Positions 37,362 to 46,023 of a stretch of DNA of 64,000 nt are shown piece after piece; the first letter of the stretch is position 1, and every line of letters begins with the position of its first letter. Source of the stretch: Roseibium sp. MMSF_3412 (GTDB lineage: Bacteria > Pseudomonadota > Alphaproteobacteria > Rhizobiales > Stappiaceae). The position numbers and the translations under genes were made by a program. Location of the stretch: the NCBI RefSeq assembly GCF_030733265.1, contig NZ_JASHJI010000002.1, forward strand, positions 62,001 to 126,000. The letters are read 5' to 3'. The notes beneath the pieces were generated by a model that made no database searches, had not been told where the DNA came from, and was given only the letters and a program-made list of their open reading frames with translations.

Positions 37362-37677
37362 AATGGTCGAGCCCACTGCTGTCCGGTTTAGAAGTTGCGA
37401 CCGAACTTATGCTATTGAGAAAGCTTCACAATTCCGATCGACACCAAGTCGGGATACTGACTTGCTTCCCGGATTTGTCGTCCCGGTTTGACGCATATGC
37501 GGCAAGACCGGGATCCAGTACGCCGTGTCGCTGGGGGTTAGATGAAGATGGAGAAACAAGAGGGTACTGGTTCCCTGCCTTCCGCTCCGCTTCAGCAGGG
37601 ATGACAAGTTCATCGACTAGGGATCGCCGCAATCGATCATTGCCGGGTTAAACCGGACAGCAGTGGGTCGAACCATG
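37362..37677. repeat. Palindromic element with about 28-bp inverted ends
   Basis: ATGGTCGAGCCCACTGCTGT (from 37362, continuing to CCGGTTTA) and its inverted copy ending at about 37677 (TAAACCGGACAGCAGTGGGT then CGAACCAT) match with about three differences. The interior holds GTCCCGGTTTG...CAAGACCGGG hairpin segments. It is part of the 855-nt gene-free stretch 37153-38007. Confidence 0.5.
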
Positions 37678-37945
37678 AGATGACGCCGAGTGACACAATT
37701 CCGTTAGCACAAAATCAGGATACGCAACCATTCTTTTGACTTGTTATCCCGGTTTGCCGCCCAAGCGGCAAGACCGGGACCCAGTATCCAGTGTGGCTCG
37801 AAACGAAAAAGGCGGTCAGCGCTGTGTTTGCTGGGTTCCGGCCTTCCGCTGCGCTTCAGCCGGAAAGACAAGCCCCCGGGCAGGCGAGCATCTCGCAAGC
37901 TCTGCTGCGGGTTAAACAGCGCGGCAACGGGTCAAACCATTGGCT
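37425..37945. repeat. Two diverged direct repeat units of about 260 bp
   Basis: Unit 1 (about 37425-37680) and unit 2 (about 37685-37945) share, in the same order, an ACAATTCCG start, a TCCCGGTTTG...CGGCAAGACCGGGA hairpin, CCAGTA, GCCTTCCGCTNCGCTTCAGC and a GGGTTAAAC...GGGTC-AACCAT end. They contain no gene. They look like one repeat family that has duplicated and drifted. Confidence 0.45.
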
Positions 37946-38007
37946 GGCGCTTGGTCGGTAAGACACGCGTTGGCAGGAACCTTGCGGAAGTCTTGTTCCG
38001 CGACCGC

Positions 38008-38589
38008 TCAAATCGGATTGGCAAACCAGGCAAAGGCGATCAGGCCGACGACACCTGCCGCGATGCCAATGCCGAAGGCACCGGCAACCGCCAGCCAGGA
38101 AGTTCTGCTTTCCCGGACACGAACCACCTTGGAGTCCTGCGCGACCTCCTTCAGCCGGTTGTTCAGCCAGTCGCCTTCGAGCGCCTTTTCGCGCTCGATC
38201 ACCCGCTCGGCGATGTATTCGGTCAGACAATCGGCCATATCGTCGATGTTTGCCGTTTCAAGGATGACGACGCGGCCCAGGCGCGTGTCCTTCAGGAAAC
38301 GATAGGTCTTGCGGTCGCCGCCGACGGCCACGTGGCTGGTGGCATCGATCCACAGGCGCGGCGTGGAGCCGGAAATGATCTGCAGGGAAAACTGGTCATC
38401 GTCTTCCGGAATTTCCTTGAAGACGTCCTTCAGTTCGTCGGCCAGCATGTCGAGCCGAGCCCGCTCCGTATCCTGCAACTCGACAACCACGTCCGATCTT
38501 TCAACTTCGCCCAATTGCACCTTGCGGATGGCGTCACGCAAGGAGCGAATGCGCGTGTGTGGGACTACGTTATCCTGCATTTCAGACAT
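38008..38589 (-). CDS. C-terminally anchored membrane protein, unrecognised
   Basis: This protein is 193 aa from the ATG at 38589 (213 from 38649). Residues about 10-150 are soluble and charged ('DVVVELQDTERARLDMLADELKDVFKEIPEDDDQFSLQI', 'YIAERVIEREKALEG'). A single glycine/alanine-rich membrane helix (about 170-190) ends the protein, so it is a tail-anchored type. I recognise the look of a conserved Hyphomicrobiales hypothetical but cannot name a family or function. Confidence 0.75.
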   Translation of the reverse strand: MSEMQDNVVPHTRIRSLRDAIRKVQLGEVERSDVVVELQDTERARLDMLADELKDVFKEIPEDDDQFSLQIISGSTPRLWIDATSHVAVGGDRKTYRFLKDTRLGRVVILETANIDDMADCLTEYIAERVIEREKALEGDWLNNRLKEVAQDSKVVRVRESRTSWLAVAGAFGIGIAAGVVGLIAFAWFANPI

Positions 38590-38880
38590 GAGGTGCCTGG
38601 CTCCGTTCTTCTCTCGTCTGTGATCTTGAGTCTTAACCGACTCGCACAAGGGCAGAACCGCGCTCCGCCCTCACCTGCCGCCTGTCCACCGGCAATGATC
38701 CGAAAATGGTTAACAAAGCTTAGGGGAAAATTAACCGTAACGCCAGCAAGGCGGCGCTGGCCTCTCTCCAAATCATGGGTTATGCAAAGCTAGTGCGGTG
38801 AATTTGAATTTGGCAGCATTGCTTCTGCAACCTCCGAAGCGAACTGCAAATTCGGTAACCGCACTCGAAACATAGACTGG

Positions 38881-38955
38881 CTAGTCACCTTCTTGAATCT
38901 GAAGTTCGTTCGAAGCCAGCTATAAAGAAGTCGAACTTCAGATTCAGGTGACTAG
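38881..38955. repeat. CTAG-ended long hairpin upstream of mtnA
   Basis: Arms CTAGTCACC-TTCT-TGAATCTGAAGTTCG (38881-38908) and CGAACTTCAGATTCAGGTGACTAG (38932-38955) pair over 24 bp with one 4-nt bulge and a 23-nt loop. It ends 37 nt before the mtnA ATG and so will be in or near its 5' leader. The rest of the 403-nt gap 38590-38992 holds scattered TTAA motifs but no other feature. Confidence 0.6.
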
Positions 38956-38992
38956 TGGGATTGTCGTCCACCTGCCCCGGGGAGACTGCATC

Positions 38993-40099
38993 ATGAATGT
39001 TGATGGCAAGAAATACCGTACGATCTGGCTTGCACAGGACGGAGAAAGCGTCGAGATCATTGATCAGACGAAGTTTCCCTATGCTTTTGAAATCATCAAG
39101 TTGCACACCATGGAAGACGCGGCCCACGCCATCCGTGTGATGCAGGTACGCGGCGCGCCGCTGATCGGAGCGACAGCTGCCTATGGCGTCGCGCTGGCGA
39201 TGCGGGCGGACTCCTCCGACGAAGCGCTGCACAGCGCCTGCTCCGCGCTTCTTCAAACACGGCCGACGGCGGTCAACCTTCACTGGGCGCTGGACCGCGC
39301 CCGCAAGAGCCTTATTCAGGTTGCCCCAGCCTTGCGCGCCGTGGCCGCCTTCACGCTGGCCAACGAGATCTGCGACGAGGACATCGGCATCAACATGGCC
39401 ATCGGCATGCACGGCATGGAGCTGATCGCCGCGATTTCCGAGACAAAGCGCAAGGGAGAACCGGTCAATATCCTCACCCATTGCAACGCCGGCTGGCTCG
39501 CCACCGTCGACTGGGGAACGGCGACGGCGCCGATCTACATGTCCCACGACGGCGGCATCCCCGTCCATGTCTGGGTGGACGAGACCAGACCCCGGAACCA
39601 GGGCGCCTTCCTGACCGCCTGGGAACTCGGCCACCACGGCGTCCCGCATACCGTGATCGTCGACAATGCCGGCGGGCACCTGATGCAGCATGGCCAGGTG
39701 GACATGGTGATCACCGGAACGGACCGGACCACGGCAAGCGGCGATGTCTGCAACAAGATCGGCACCTATCTGAAAGCGCTCGCCGCCCGGGACAACGAGG
39801 TCCCCTTCTATGTCGCCCTGCCCTCTCCGACGATCGACTTCGCCCTGTCGGACGGCGTCAGGGAAATCCCGATCGAGGAACGGGCTGGCACGGAAGTCAG
39901 CAAGATGACCGGACGGACCGATCGCGGCGACATCCAGACAATCAACATCGTCGCCGAGGGGTCCGACGTCGGCAATCCGGCCTTCGACGTCACCCCGGCC
40001 CGGCTGGTCACGGGCCTGATAACCGAGCGCGGTGTCCTGAAGCCCAACCGCCAGGCGATCGCCGAAGCCTTTCCCGAACGCGTGAAAATGAGCGCCTGA
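38993..40099 (+). CDS. mtnA: S-methyl-5-thioribose-1-phosphate isomerase
   Basis: MtnA isomerises methylthioribose-1-phosphate (the MtnP product) to methylthioribulose-1-phosphate. This 368-residue eIF2B-like protein shows '[16 protein letters not shown]' (about 40-55), the catalytic cysteine in '[11 protein letters not shown]' and the catalytic aspartate in '[20 protein letters not shown]'. The ATG at 38993 has GGGGAGA upstream. It is far from mtnP (5993), and no mtnB/C/D/K gene is present in the window, so the pathway is split across the chromosome. Confidence 0.95.
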   Translation: MNVDGKKYRTIWLAQDGESVEIIDQTKFPYAFEIIKLHTMEDAAHAIRVMQVRGAPLIGATAAYGVALAMRADSSDEALHSACSALLQTRPTAVNLHWALDRARKSLIQVAPALRAVAAFTLANEICDEDIGINMAIGMHGMELIAAISETKRKGEPVNILTHCNAGWLATVDWGTATAPIYMSHDGGIPVHVWVDETRPRNQGAFLTAWELGHHGVPHTVIVDNAGGHLMQHGQVDMVITGTDRTTASGDVCNKIGTYLKALAARDNEVPFYVALPSPTIDFALSDGVREIPIEERAGTEVSKMTGRTDRGDIQTINIVAEGSDVGNPAFDVTPARLVTGLITERGVLKPNRQAIAEAFPERVKMSA

Positions 40100-40144
40100 A
40101 GCCACGCCTTCACCGCGGTTTCTCACGCGCGGGACATCCCGTTG

Positions 40145-40221
40145 GTCATCCCGGACAAGTAAGGCGAAGCCGAACGCCGATCCGGAAACCAGAGATCAGC
40201 GTGAGTGCAGCGAACCCGAAA
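40145..40221. repeat. Dispersed repeat, copy 1 (partner at 40833)
   Basis: This runs from GTCATCCCGGACAAGTAAGG to GCAGCGAACCCGAAA and matches 40833-40910 in the same orientation with about a dozen differences. It is a half-palindrome: the second copy has its inverted partner, this one appears truncated. Confidence 0.55.
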
Positions 40222-40272
40222 CACGACTGCAATGGCTTTGGCCGCACCTTCGGCGCGTAATCTCTCTCCAGG

Positions 40273-40413
40273 GTCATCCCCGACTTGATCGGGGATCCAG
40301 TCCACATCTCGGCGGCCACGGGCTTGGTCAATTGGTGCAGCGATTGCAGAGACTTGTCGCCGCGCATCTTCGGCTCTGGAAACGAGTGGATCCCCGATCA
40401 AGTCGGGGATGAC
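40273..40413. repeat. Inverted repeat with 28-bp arms (27/28 matching)
   Basis: GTCATCCCCGACTTGATCGG (from 40273, to 40300) is repeated inverted at 40386-40413, with an 85-nt spacer. Each arm is itself partly self-complementary (CCCCGACTTGATCGGGG). It is a typical alphaproteobacterial intergenic palindromic repeat. Confidence 0.7.
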
Positions 40414-40477
40414 TGCGGAACTTACTCTGACATGGGCAAAACGAATCTCGAAACAACCATGATTGCGCAGTCCCAGC

Positions 40478-40615
40478 TTGCCGCGTTTTACCCTCTCCCA
40501 TTGGCAGAGGGCCAGGGTGAGGGGCCGGATCCCTCAGAGGACATAATACGTGTCCCTCACCCGGCCTTTCAGGCCGATCTCTCCACGCGGGAGAGGTAAA
40601 ACTGCGGCGGCAAAT
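40478..40615. repeat. Palindromic intergenic repeat
   Basis: Outer arms TTGCCGCGTTTTACCCTCTC (from 40479) and the inverse GAGAGGTAAAACTGCGGCGG (to about 40613) pair, and inner segments AGGGTGAGGGGCCGG / CCCTCACCCGGCC pair as well. It holds no gene. Confidence 0.6.
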
Positions 40616-40669
40616 CAGGGTTTCAATCCACTCGTGTGGTGAAACTGCACCTCTGCCTCTAAACCCGCC

Positions 40670-40727
40670 TACCCCTTGATCACCGGCACATGCGGGGCCG
40701 TTTCATGCGCATAGAGCCCGAGAAGCC
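40670..40727 (-). pseudogene. Remnant of a duplicated GNAT gene (last 18 codons plus stop)
   Basis: These 58 nt match the 3' end of the intact GNAT gene at 41023-41080 with 2 differences beyond a shared frame. Read on the minus strand they still encode LLGLYAHETAPHVPVIKG followed by TAG (intact copy: Pro instead of Ala, TAA stop). Similarity stops abruptly at 40728, so the rest of the copy has been lost. Confidence 0.7.
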
Positions 40728-40832
40728 CCGGGCCGTAAATCTGTCTGTCCAAAGGCTCGAGCTCCCCGGCCCCGGGTCTCACGTTGTTCGCCCGGGGTGA
40801 CGATCGTGGGGAACGCCGCGTCTGCCCTCTTT

Positions 40833-41000
40833 GTCATTCCGGACAAGTGAGGCACAGCCGAACGCAGATCCGGAAACCAGATATCAGCGTGAGCGCAGCG
40901 AACCCGGAAAACAGATGCACTGGCTCAGACCCGGCTTTCAGCGTGAATGAGGTCTGGATTCCGGATCTGCGCGCAGCTCCGCTGCGCTTGTCTGGAATGC
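40833..41000. repeat. Palindromic repeat of about 165 bp, copy 2 of the 40145 family
   Basis: The left arm from GTCATTCCGGACAAGTGAGG (40833) to about 40880 pairs with an inverted right arm ending GCTTGTCTGGAATG at about 41000. The left half is a direct repeat of 40145-40221. It separates the GNAT remnant from the intact GNAT gene. The 40100-41021 stretch as a whole contains repeats and the remnant but no intact gene. Confidence 0.65.
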
Positions 41001-41021
41001 CGGACCTTTTTGCGTTGCCAC

Positions 41022-41636
41022 TTACCCCTTGATCACCGGCACATGCGGGGCGGTTTCATGCGGATAGAGCCCGAGAAGCCGGGGATCGTCGTCGATCTCG
41101 ATGGAGCGCTTGTAGGGCTTGAAACCGCAGGACGTGTAGAACTTCATCGCCTGCGGACTGTCGCCCGTGCAGGTGTGCAGCCAAAGGCGTTTGGTTTCCG
41201 GCCGCGACCAGGCGATATCGACAGCCTGAGCCATCAGCCAGCGTCCGAGGCCACCACCAATCGCCTCGGGGACGAGACCGAAATAGGAAATCTCGGGTTC
41301 TTCGGGATTGCCGAATTCCAGTTCCAGCGTCCCGATCGGGGTCCCCCCCTTCATGGGCAGGTAGTTTTCGCGCGCCGGGTCGGCCAGCATCTGCCGAAGG
41401 TCTTCGTCGCCATGGGTCAGCCTGCCGAACCAGATCCAGTCCTCGCCCACTTGCCGGAAGAGTTGCCGGTAGGCGGTGAGATTCGGCTCTTGCCACCTGA
41501 CCAGTTCGACATCGTCGCGCGCCGGTGCAAGCGGTTCGGCCGGTGCCGCCAGCATTTCCAGAAAGGTGACGACAAAGGCGATCTTGCCGTCGGGCACGTC
41601 CGTATATCCGGTCAGATTGAGCGTTTGGTCAGGCAT
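41022..41636 (-). CDS. GNAT-family N-acetyltransferase
   Basis: This protein is 204 aa from the ATG at 41636. GNAT features are 'EISYFGLVPEAIGGGLGRWLMAQAVDIAW' (acetyl-CoA site, about 115-143) and 'MKFYTSCGFKPYKRS' near the C-terminus. The N-terminal 60 residues ('DGKIAFVVTFLEML') are beta-rich. The 3' end has a partial duplicate at 40670-40727. It is divergent from the CtrA-boxed small gene at 41789. Substrate is unknown. Confidence 0.87.
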   Translation of the reverse strand: MPDQTLNLTGYTDVPDGKIAFVVTFLEMLAAPAEPLAPARDDVELVRWQEPNLTAYRQLFRQVGEDWIWFGRLTHGDEDLRQMLADPARENYLPMKGGTPIGTLELEFGNPEEPEISYFGLVPEAIGGGLGRWLMAQAVDIAWSRPETKRLWLHTCTGDSPQAMKFYTSCGFKPYKRSIEIDDDPRLLGLYPHETAPHVPVIKG

Positions 41637-41729
41637 GAGACAATCCAGGATCAAGAGAAAGAAAGCACCAGCCCGGCTTATCAGTTGGCCGGCAATTGAC
41701 CAAGTGCGGCAATTGCGGTTTGCACGCGT

Positions 41730-41744
41730 TTAACGCTTCATTAA
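41730..41744. promoter_or_regulatory. CtrA binding box (TTAA-N7-TTAA)
   Basis: TTAACGCTTCATTAA matches the full CtrA consensus exactly and is followed by C. It lies 45-59 nt upstream of the ATG of the 91-aa gene at 41789, a promoter-like distance, and 93 nt from the divergent GNAT start. Confidence 0.65.
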
Positions 41745-41788
41745 CCACGTCCTGAGAGATTGAAACCGTATCCAGGAAAGATGCGCGC

Positions 41789-42064
41789 ATGCCCAAGGTC
41801 GGGAATTACGTCCAGAGAGATTATCACAGCCGGTTCCGGTCACAGGGGAAATCCACCTGGTCTGATTACAATCAGGCTTGGTCCAAGCGGCGTCAGGCCT
41901 CCGCGCAGAAAATGCAGGAACTGCGCGCCCTCGCCAGCAACTTCAACATCATCGGCACCCAGGCCTCTCAGGCCAACACGGCCTTCGTGTTTCAGAACCG
42001 GAACCAGGCCGGCCCATATGCCAACGCGACTGCCGTCGCCGCGCGGGTGAACGTGCTCGTTTAG
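41789..42064 (+). CDS. Conserved-looking 91-aa protein next to flhA, unrecognised
   Basis: This 91-residue basic protein ('QRDYHSRFRSQGKSTWSDYN' near the start, then 'ALASNFNIIGTQASQANTAFVFQNRNQA') has no membrane helix. It converges on flhA with a 9-nt gap and has a perfect CtrA box upstream. The small size, Asn/Gln/Ala composition and context suggest a flagellum-linked protein; the alanine/asparagine C-terminal part recalls flagellar axial-type sequences only loosely. Function is unknown. Confidence 0.7.
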   Translation: MPKVGNYVQRDYHSRFRSQGKSTWSDYNQAWSKRRQASAQKMQELRALASNFNIIGTQASQANTAFVFQNRNQAGPYANATAVAARVNVLV

Positions 42065-42073
42065 CTATCTAAC

Positions 42074-44254
42074 TCAAATCGATCCGACCGTCTTCAGCTT
42101 GATGCGCGGATGAACCTCGGCCTGGCTCATGATCGTTGTGTGCGCGCGGAAGCGTTCGACGATGGATCGAACGAACGGCCGTGTCTGGGGTGATGTCAGG
42201 AGCACCGGAACCTCGCCCTGTTGGGCGGCCTCCTCGAACGCATCCCGCACCTTGCCGACGAATTCCTGCAACTTGCTCGGCTGCATGGCGAGTTGGCGGT
42301 CGTCGCCTTCGCCGACAATCGATTCCAGGAAGGCCTGTTCCCATTGTGGTGACAGCGCGATCAATGGCAGATAGCCGCCCGGGGACAGGTTGGACGCACA
42401 GATCTGACGGCCGAGCCGTGAGCGCACGTGCTCGGCGATCGTGTCGGTGTTGCGCGTCATGCCGGTCGCCTCGGAGACACCTTCCAGAATGGTGCCGAGA
42501 TCGCGAATGGAAATCCGCTCGTCCAGCAGTGCCTGCAAGACGCGCTGGAGACCGGAAACGGTGATCTGCGAGGGAACCAGATCCTCCACCAGCTTGGCCT
42601 GCTCGCCTTTCAGTTCCTTGAGCAGTTTCTGGACGTCGCCGTAGGTCAGGAGTTCGCTGATATTGGTCTTGATCGTCTCGGTCAGATGGGTCGACAGCAC
42701 AGTTGCAGGGTCGACAACCGTGTAGCCGCGCAGGGACGCGTCTTCGCGATATTGCGCCTCGACCCAGGTTGCCGGGAGACCGAATGTCGGTTCTGTCGTG
42801 TGTGTCCCCGGCAGCTTCACCTGTCCGCCCGCCGGATCCATGACCATATAGTGGTTCGGATAGAGAATACCTCTGCCCGCTTCGACTTCCTTGACCTTGA
42901 TGACATAGTCGTTGGCGCCGAGCTGAATATTGTCGAGGATGCGCACCGGCGGCATGATCACGCCCATGTCGCCCGCGACCTGGCGGCGCAACGCCTTGAT
43001 CTGCTCGGTCAGGATATCGCCGTCGCCCTGGGCCTTGCCGTTGATCAGCGGCAGCAGCGCGTAGCCGAGTTCGATCCGGAGTTCGTCCATCTTGAGCGCA
43101 TCGGTGATCGGCGGCTCGGGGGGTGGTTTAGGCGCGGCCTCGATTGCCTTTTCCTGGGCAACCTTGACCTCCTCCTTTTTCTTGTTCGCACCGACCCTGT
43201 AGGCCAGGTAGCCGGCGATCCCGGCGAGCGCGAGAAACGGCACCATCGGCATGCCGGGCAAAAGTGCCAAGATGACCATGACGGCAGCCGACATGCCAAG
43301 CGCTTTCGGATAGCCGGTGAACTGGCTGGACAGTGCCTTGTCGGCTGCACCGTGCACACCGGCCTTGGAGACAAGAAGACCGGCAGCGGTCGACACGATC
43401 AGGGCCGGGATCTGCGACACCAGACCGTCACCGATGGTCAGGAGCGTGTAGTTGTTGGCAGCTTCGGAAAAGGTGAGCCCCATCTGGGCGACACCAATGA
43501 AGATCCCGCCGAGAATGTTGATGAACGTGATCAGAAGACCCGCAATGGCATCACCGCGAACGAATTTCGAGGCACCATCCATGGCACCAAAGAAGGAACT
43601 CTCGTCCTCCAGCGCCTTGCGGCGGGCCTTGGCTTCGCCTTCGTCGATCAGTCCGGCGGAAAGGTCGGCGTCGATTGCCATCTGCTTTCCGGGCATGGCG
43701 TCCAGGGTAAAGCGAGCGGCGACTTCCGCGATACGGCCCGAACCCTTGGTGATGACGACGAAGTTGACGATCACCAGAATGGCGAAAACGATAATCCCGA
43801 TGACGAAATTGCCGCCCATCACCAGATTGCCGAAAGACTGGATGACGTTGCCGGCAGCGGCCGTTCCTTCGTGACCGTTGGAAAGGATCAGCCGCGTCGA
43901 AGCTATGTTCAGCCCGAGCCGGAGCATCGTGGCAATCAGAAGTACGGTCGGGAAAGACGAGAATTCGAGCGGCTTTTGGATAAACAGCCCGGTCATCAGG
44001 ATCATGACCGAAAAGATGATCGACACGGCCAGGAACGTGTCCAGCATCATCGGCGGCATCGGCAGGATGAGCAGCGTCAGGATGACCAGAATGCCGGTGG
44101 CAAGGCCAACATCGCCCTTGCGCAGCGTGTCGATCAGCTCCTGAACACCCGGAACACCCGAGAGACCACCGGCGGATTGCGTTGCCGCCGCCGCCGGTTT
44201 TTCGGGTGCGGGCTCTGCTGCCCCGCTCTGTCCGCCTGCTGCCGTGTCCGACAT
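42074..44254 (-). CDS. flhA: Flagellar export gate protein FlhA
   Basis: FlhA is the inner-membrane export-gate subunit of the flagellar type III system. The 726-residue protein has eight hydrophobic helices in the first ~330 residues, the conserved 'TKGSGRIAEVAARFTLDAMPGKQMAIDADLSAG' loop, and the large cytosolic domain from about 350. It is the most distal gene of the fliF-fliG-fliH-fliN-flbD-flhA operon, 70 nt after flbD. Confidence 0.97.
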   Translation of the reverse strand: MSDTAAGGQSGAAEPAPEKPAAAATQSAGGLSGVPGVQELIDTLRKGDVGLATGILVILTLLILPMPPMMLDTFLAVSIIFSVMILMTGLFIQKPLEFSSFPTVLLIATMLRLGLNIASTRLILSNGHEGTAAAGNVIQSFGNLVMGGNFVIGIIVFAILVIVNFVVITKGSGRIAEVAARFTLDAMPGKQMAIDADLSAGLIDEGEAKARRKALEDESSFFGAMDGASKFVRGDAIAGLLITFINILGGIFIGVAQMGLTFSEAANNYTLLTIGDGLVSQIPALIVSTAAGLLVSKAGVHGAADKALSSQFTGYPKALGMSAAVMVILALLPGMPMVPFLALAGIAGYLAYRVGANKKKEEVKVAQEKAIEAAPKPPPEPPITDALKMDELRIELGYALLPLINGKAQGDGDILTEQIKALRRQVAGDMGVIMPPVRILDNIQLGANDYVIKVKEVEAGRGILYPNHYMVMDPAGGQVKLPGTHTTEPTFGLPATWVEAQYREDASLRGYTVVDPATVLSTHLTETIKTNISELLTYGDVQKLLKELKGEQAKLVEDLVPSQITVSGLQRVLQALLDERISIRDLGTILEGVSEATGMTRNTDTIAEHVRSRLGRQICASNLSPGGYLPLIALSPQWEQAFLESIVGEGDDRQLAMQPSKLQEFVGKVRDAFEEAAQQGEVPVLLTSPQTRPFVRSIVERFRAHTTIMSQAEVHPRIKLKTVGSI

Positions 44255-44324
44255 TCCTACTTCCGGTTCCTGACAGGCGATCGACTAGAAAAAACCACGC
44301 CGTAAAATGCTTTGATTCCTGACT

Positions 44325-45677
44325 TCAGGGCCGCGCCTCGCCCGGAGCGGGCACGCTAATGCCTTCATCGGTATACTGATTCAGCTTGTTGCGCAGCGTG
44401 CGAATGGAGATTCCCAGAATTTTCGCTGCATGCGTCCGGTTGCCCAGGCAATGGTCGAGCGTATCGAGAATGAGATCCCGTTCCACATCGGCAACCGTGC
44501 GGCCGACAAAGGATCTTGTGACGGCTTCAGCCGTCTCGGCCGCGCGCTGCGCAGGACTTCTTGAAACGGACAGGGGCGAGCCGTCCGGCATGCGGATTGC
44601 CTCAACGCCGATCTCCGGGCCGGACGCAAGCAGGATGGCCCTGTGCATGGTGTTTTCAAGCTCGCGCACGTTGCCTTGCCAGGGATTGGACATCAGCGCC
44701 TGGCGCGCTTCAACCGAAAGCGGGCGCTGCGCCACGCCGTTGGCCTCGGCGTAATGCTTGATGAAGAACTGGGCGAGTTCCATGATGTCCGCCGGACGCT
44801 CGCGCAGGGCCGGCAGCTTGAGATTGACCACGTTCAGGCGGAACAGGAGATCCTCGCGGAACTGCCCCTGCCGGACGCTTTCGGCAAGATCCCTGTTGGA
44901 CGTTGCCAGGATCCTGATATTGACCGGCACCGGTCGGGTTCCCCCGACCCGGTCGATCACGCGCTCCTGAAGCGCGCGCAGAAGCTTGGCCTGAAGCCGC
45001 ACATCCATTTCCGAGATTTCATCAAGGAGAAGCGTACCGCCGTCAGCTTCTTCGAATTTGCCGATACGCCGCGCAACCGCGCCGGTAAAGGCCCCCTTTT
45101 CATGGCCGAACAGTTCCGATTCAAGCAGATGCTCGGGAATGGCGGCACAGTTGATGGAAATGAACGGCTTCGAAGCGCGGTTGGAGCACTTGTGCACGTG
45201 CCGCGCAATCACTTCCTTGCCGGTGCCGGACTCGCCTGTGATCAGGACGGATGCCTCCGACGGCGCAACCTGCTCGGCCAGCTTGACGACATTGGCCATC
45301 GCCTCGTCGCGGTAAATGAGATCGCCCCGCTCCTGTGCAACGGCATGAAGCACGGCGGCGATCATTTCCGGATCGGGCGGCAGCGGGATGTATTCCTTGG
45401 CTCCGGCGCGGATGGCCGATACGGCGGCCTGCGCATCCGTTTCCACGCCGCAGGCGACCACGGGCACATGCACCCGTTCGTCCTGGAGCTTGCCGATCAG
45501 CCCGGCAATGTCGAGATGGACTTCGACCATCAGCAGATCGGCACCGCGGCCGGACCTGAGCACCTTCAGCGCGCCTTCCACGTTATCGGCATGGGTGACC
45601 TGCGCGCCGCCCTGCATGGCGATTTTCGACGCCGTTGTAAGTTGACCGCCAAGTGTTCCGACTATGAGCAGACGCAT
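44325..45677 (-). CDS. flbD: Sigma-54-dependent flagellar regulator FlbD
   Basis: This 450-residue NtrC-type activator has a receiver-like domain (1-120), AAA+ domain (about 130-370) with Walker A 'GESGTGKE' and the sigma-54 contact loop GAFTGA, and a Fis-type HTH (about 395-440, 'NRTHAAKILGISIRTLRNKL'). In the receiver the phosphoacceptor position reads Glu52 ('LLMVEV') instead of Asp and the conserved Lys is lost ('EYIPLPPD'). This suits FlbD, which in Caulobacter is controlled by FliX rather than a kinase. It turns on late flagellar genes. Confidence 0.95.
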   Translation of the reverse strand: MRLLIVGTLGGQLTTASKIAMQGGAQVTHADNVEGALKVLRSGRGADLLMVEVHLDIAGLIGKLQDERVHVPVVACGVETDAQAAVSAIRAGAKEYIPLPPDPEMIAAVLHAVAQERGDLIYRDEAMANVVKLAEQVAPSEASVLITGESGTGKEVIARHVHKCSNRASKPFISINCAAIPEHLLESELFGHEKGAFTGAVARRIGKFEEADGGTLLLDEISEMDVRLQAKLLRALQERVIDRVGGTRPVPVNIRILATSNRDLAESVRQGQFREDLLFRLNVVNLKLPALRERPADIMELAQFFIKHYAEANGVAQRPLSVEARQALMSNPWQGNVRELENTMHRAILLASGPEIGVEAIRMPDGSPLSVSRSPAQRAAETAEAVTRSFVGRTVADVERDLILDTLDHCLGNRTHAAKILGISIRTLRNKLNQYTDEGISVPAPGEARP

Positions 45678-45687
45678 CTGAGTAATC

Positions 45688-46023
45688 CTATCGGTCGGTC
45701 TTGATGATTTCCGTCATGGTGACGCCCAGCTTGTCCTCCACCAGAACAACTTCACCGCGCGCGACCAGGCGGTCATTGACGTAGATATCGATCGCCTCAC
45801 CCACCTTCCGGTCGAGTTCCAGAACGGTTCCGGAGGCGAGTTTCAACAGCTCCGACACATGCATGCGCGAATGCCCGAGAACCGCCGATATCCGGACGGG
45901 AACGTCAAAGACAGCTTCCAGATCCGCGGCGGACTCCGGCGATGGGAGATCCTCGTCCTCCAGACTGCGTTGCGGAGCTTCCAGTTCGTCAAGCGGGATA
46001 TTGGTATCTTGCTCGTCGCTCAT
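45688..46023 (-). CDS. fliN: Flagellar motor switch protein FliN
   Basis: This 111-residue protein has a SpoA domain in the C-terminal half ('LDRKVGEAIDIYVNDRLVARGEVVLVEDKLGVTMTEII'). An acidic N-terminal part precedes it. It forms the C-ring base with FliG and FliM. It overlaps fliH by 4 nt (ATGA) and lies 10 nt upstream of flbD. Confidence 0.95.
   Translation of the reverse strand: MSDEQDTNIPLDELEAPQRSLEDEDLPSPESAADLEAVFDVPVRISAVLGHSRMHVSELLKLASGTVLELDRKVGEAIDIYVNDRLVARGEVVLVEDKLGVTMTEIIKTDR

Noticed and set aside
38885..40126. 413-codon minus-strand open frame
   Set aside because: Antisense to mtnA.
42428..44305. 625-codon plus-strand open frame
   Set aside because: Antisense to flhA; Asp/His/Arg-rich without domains.
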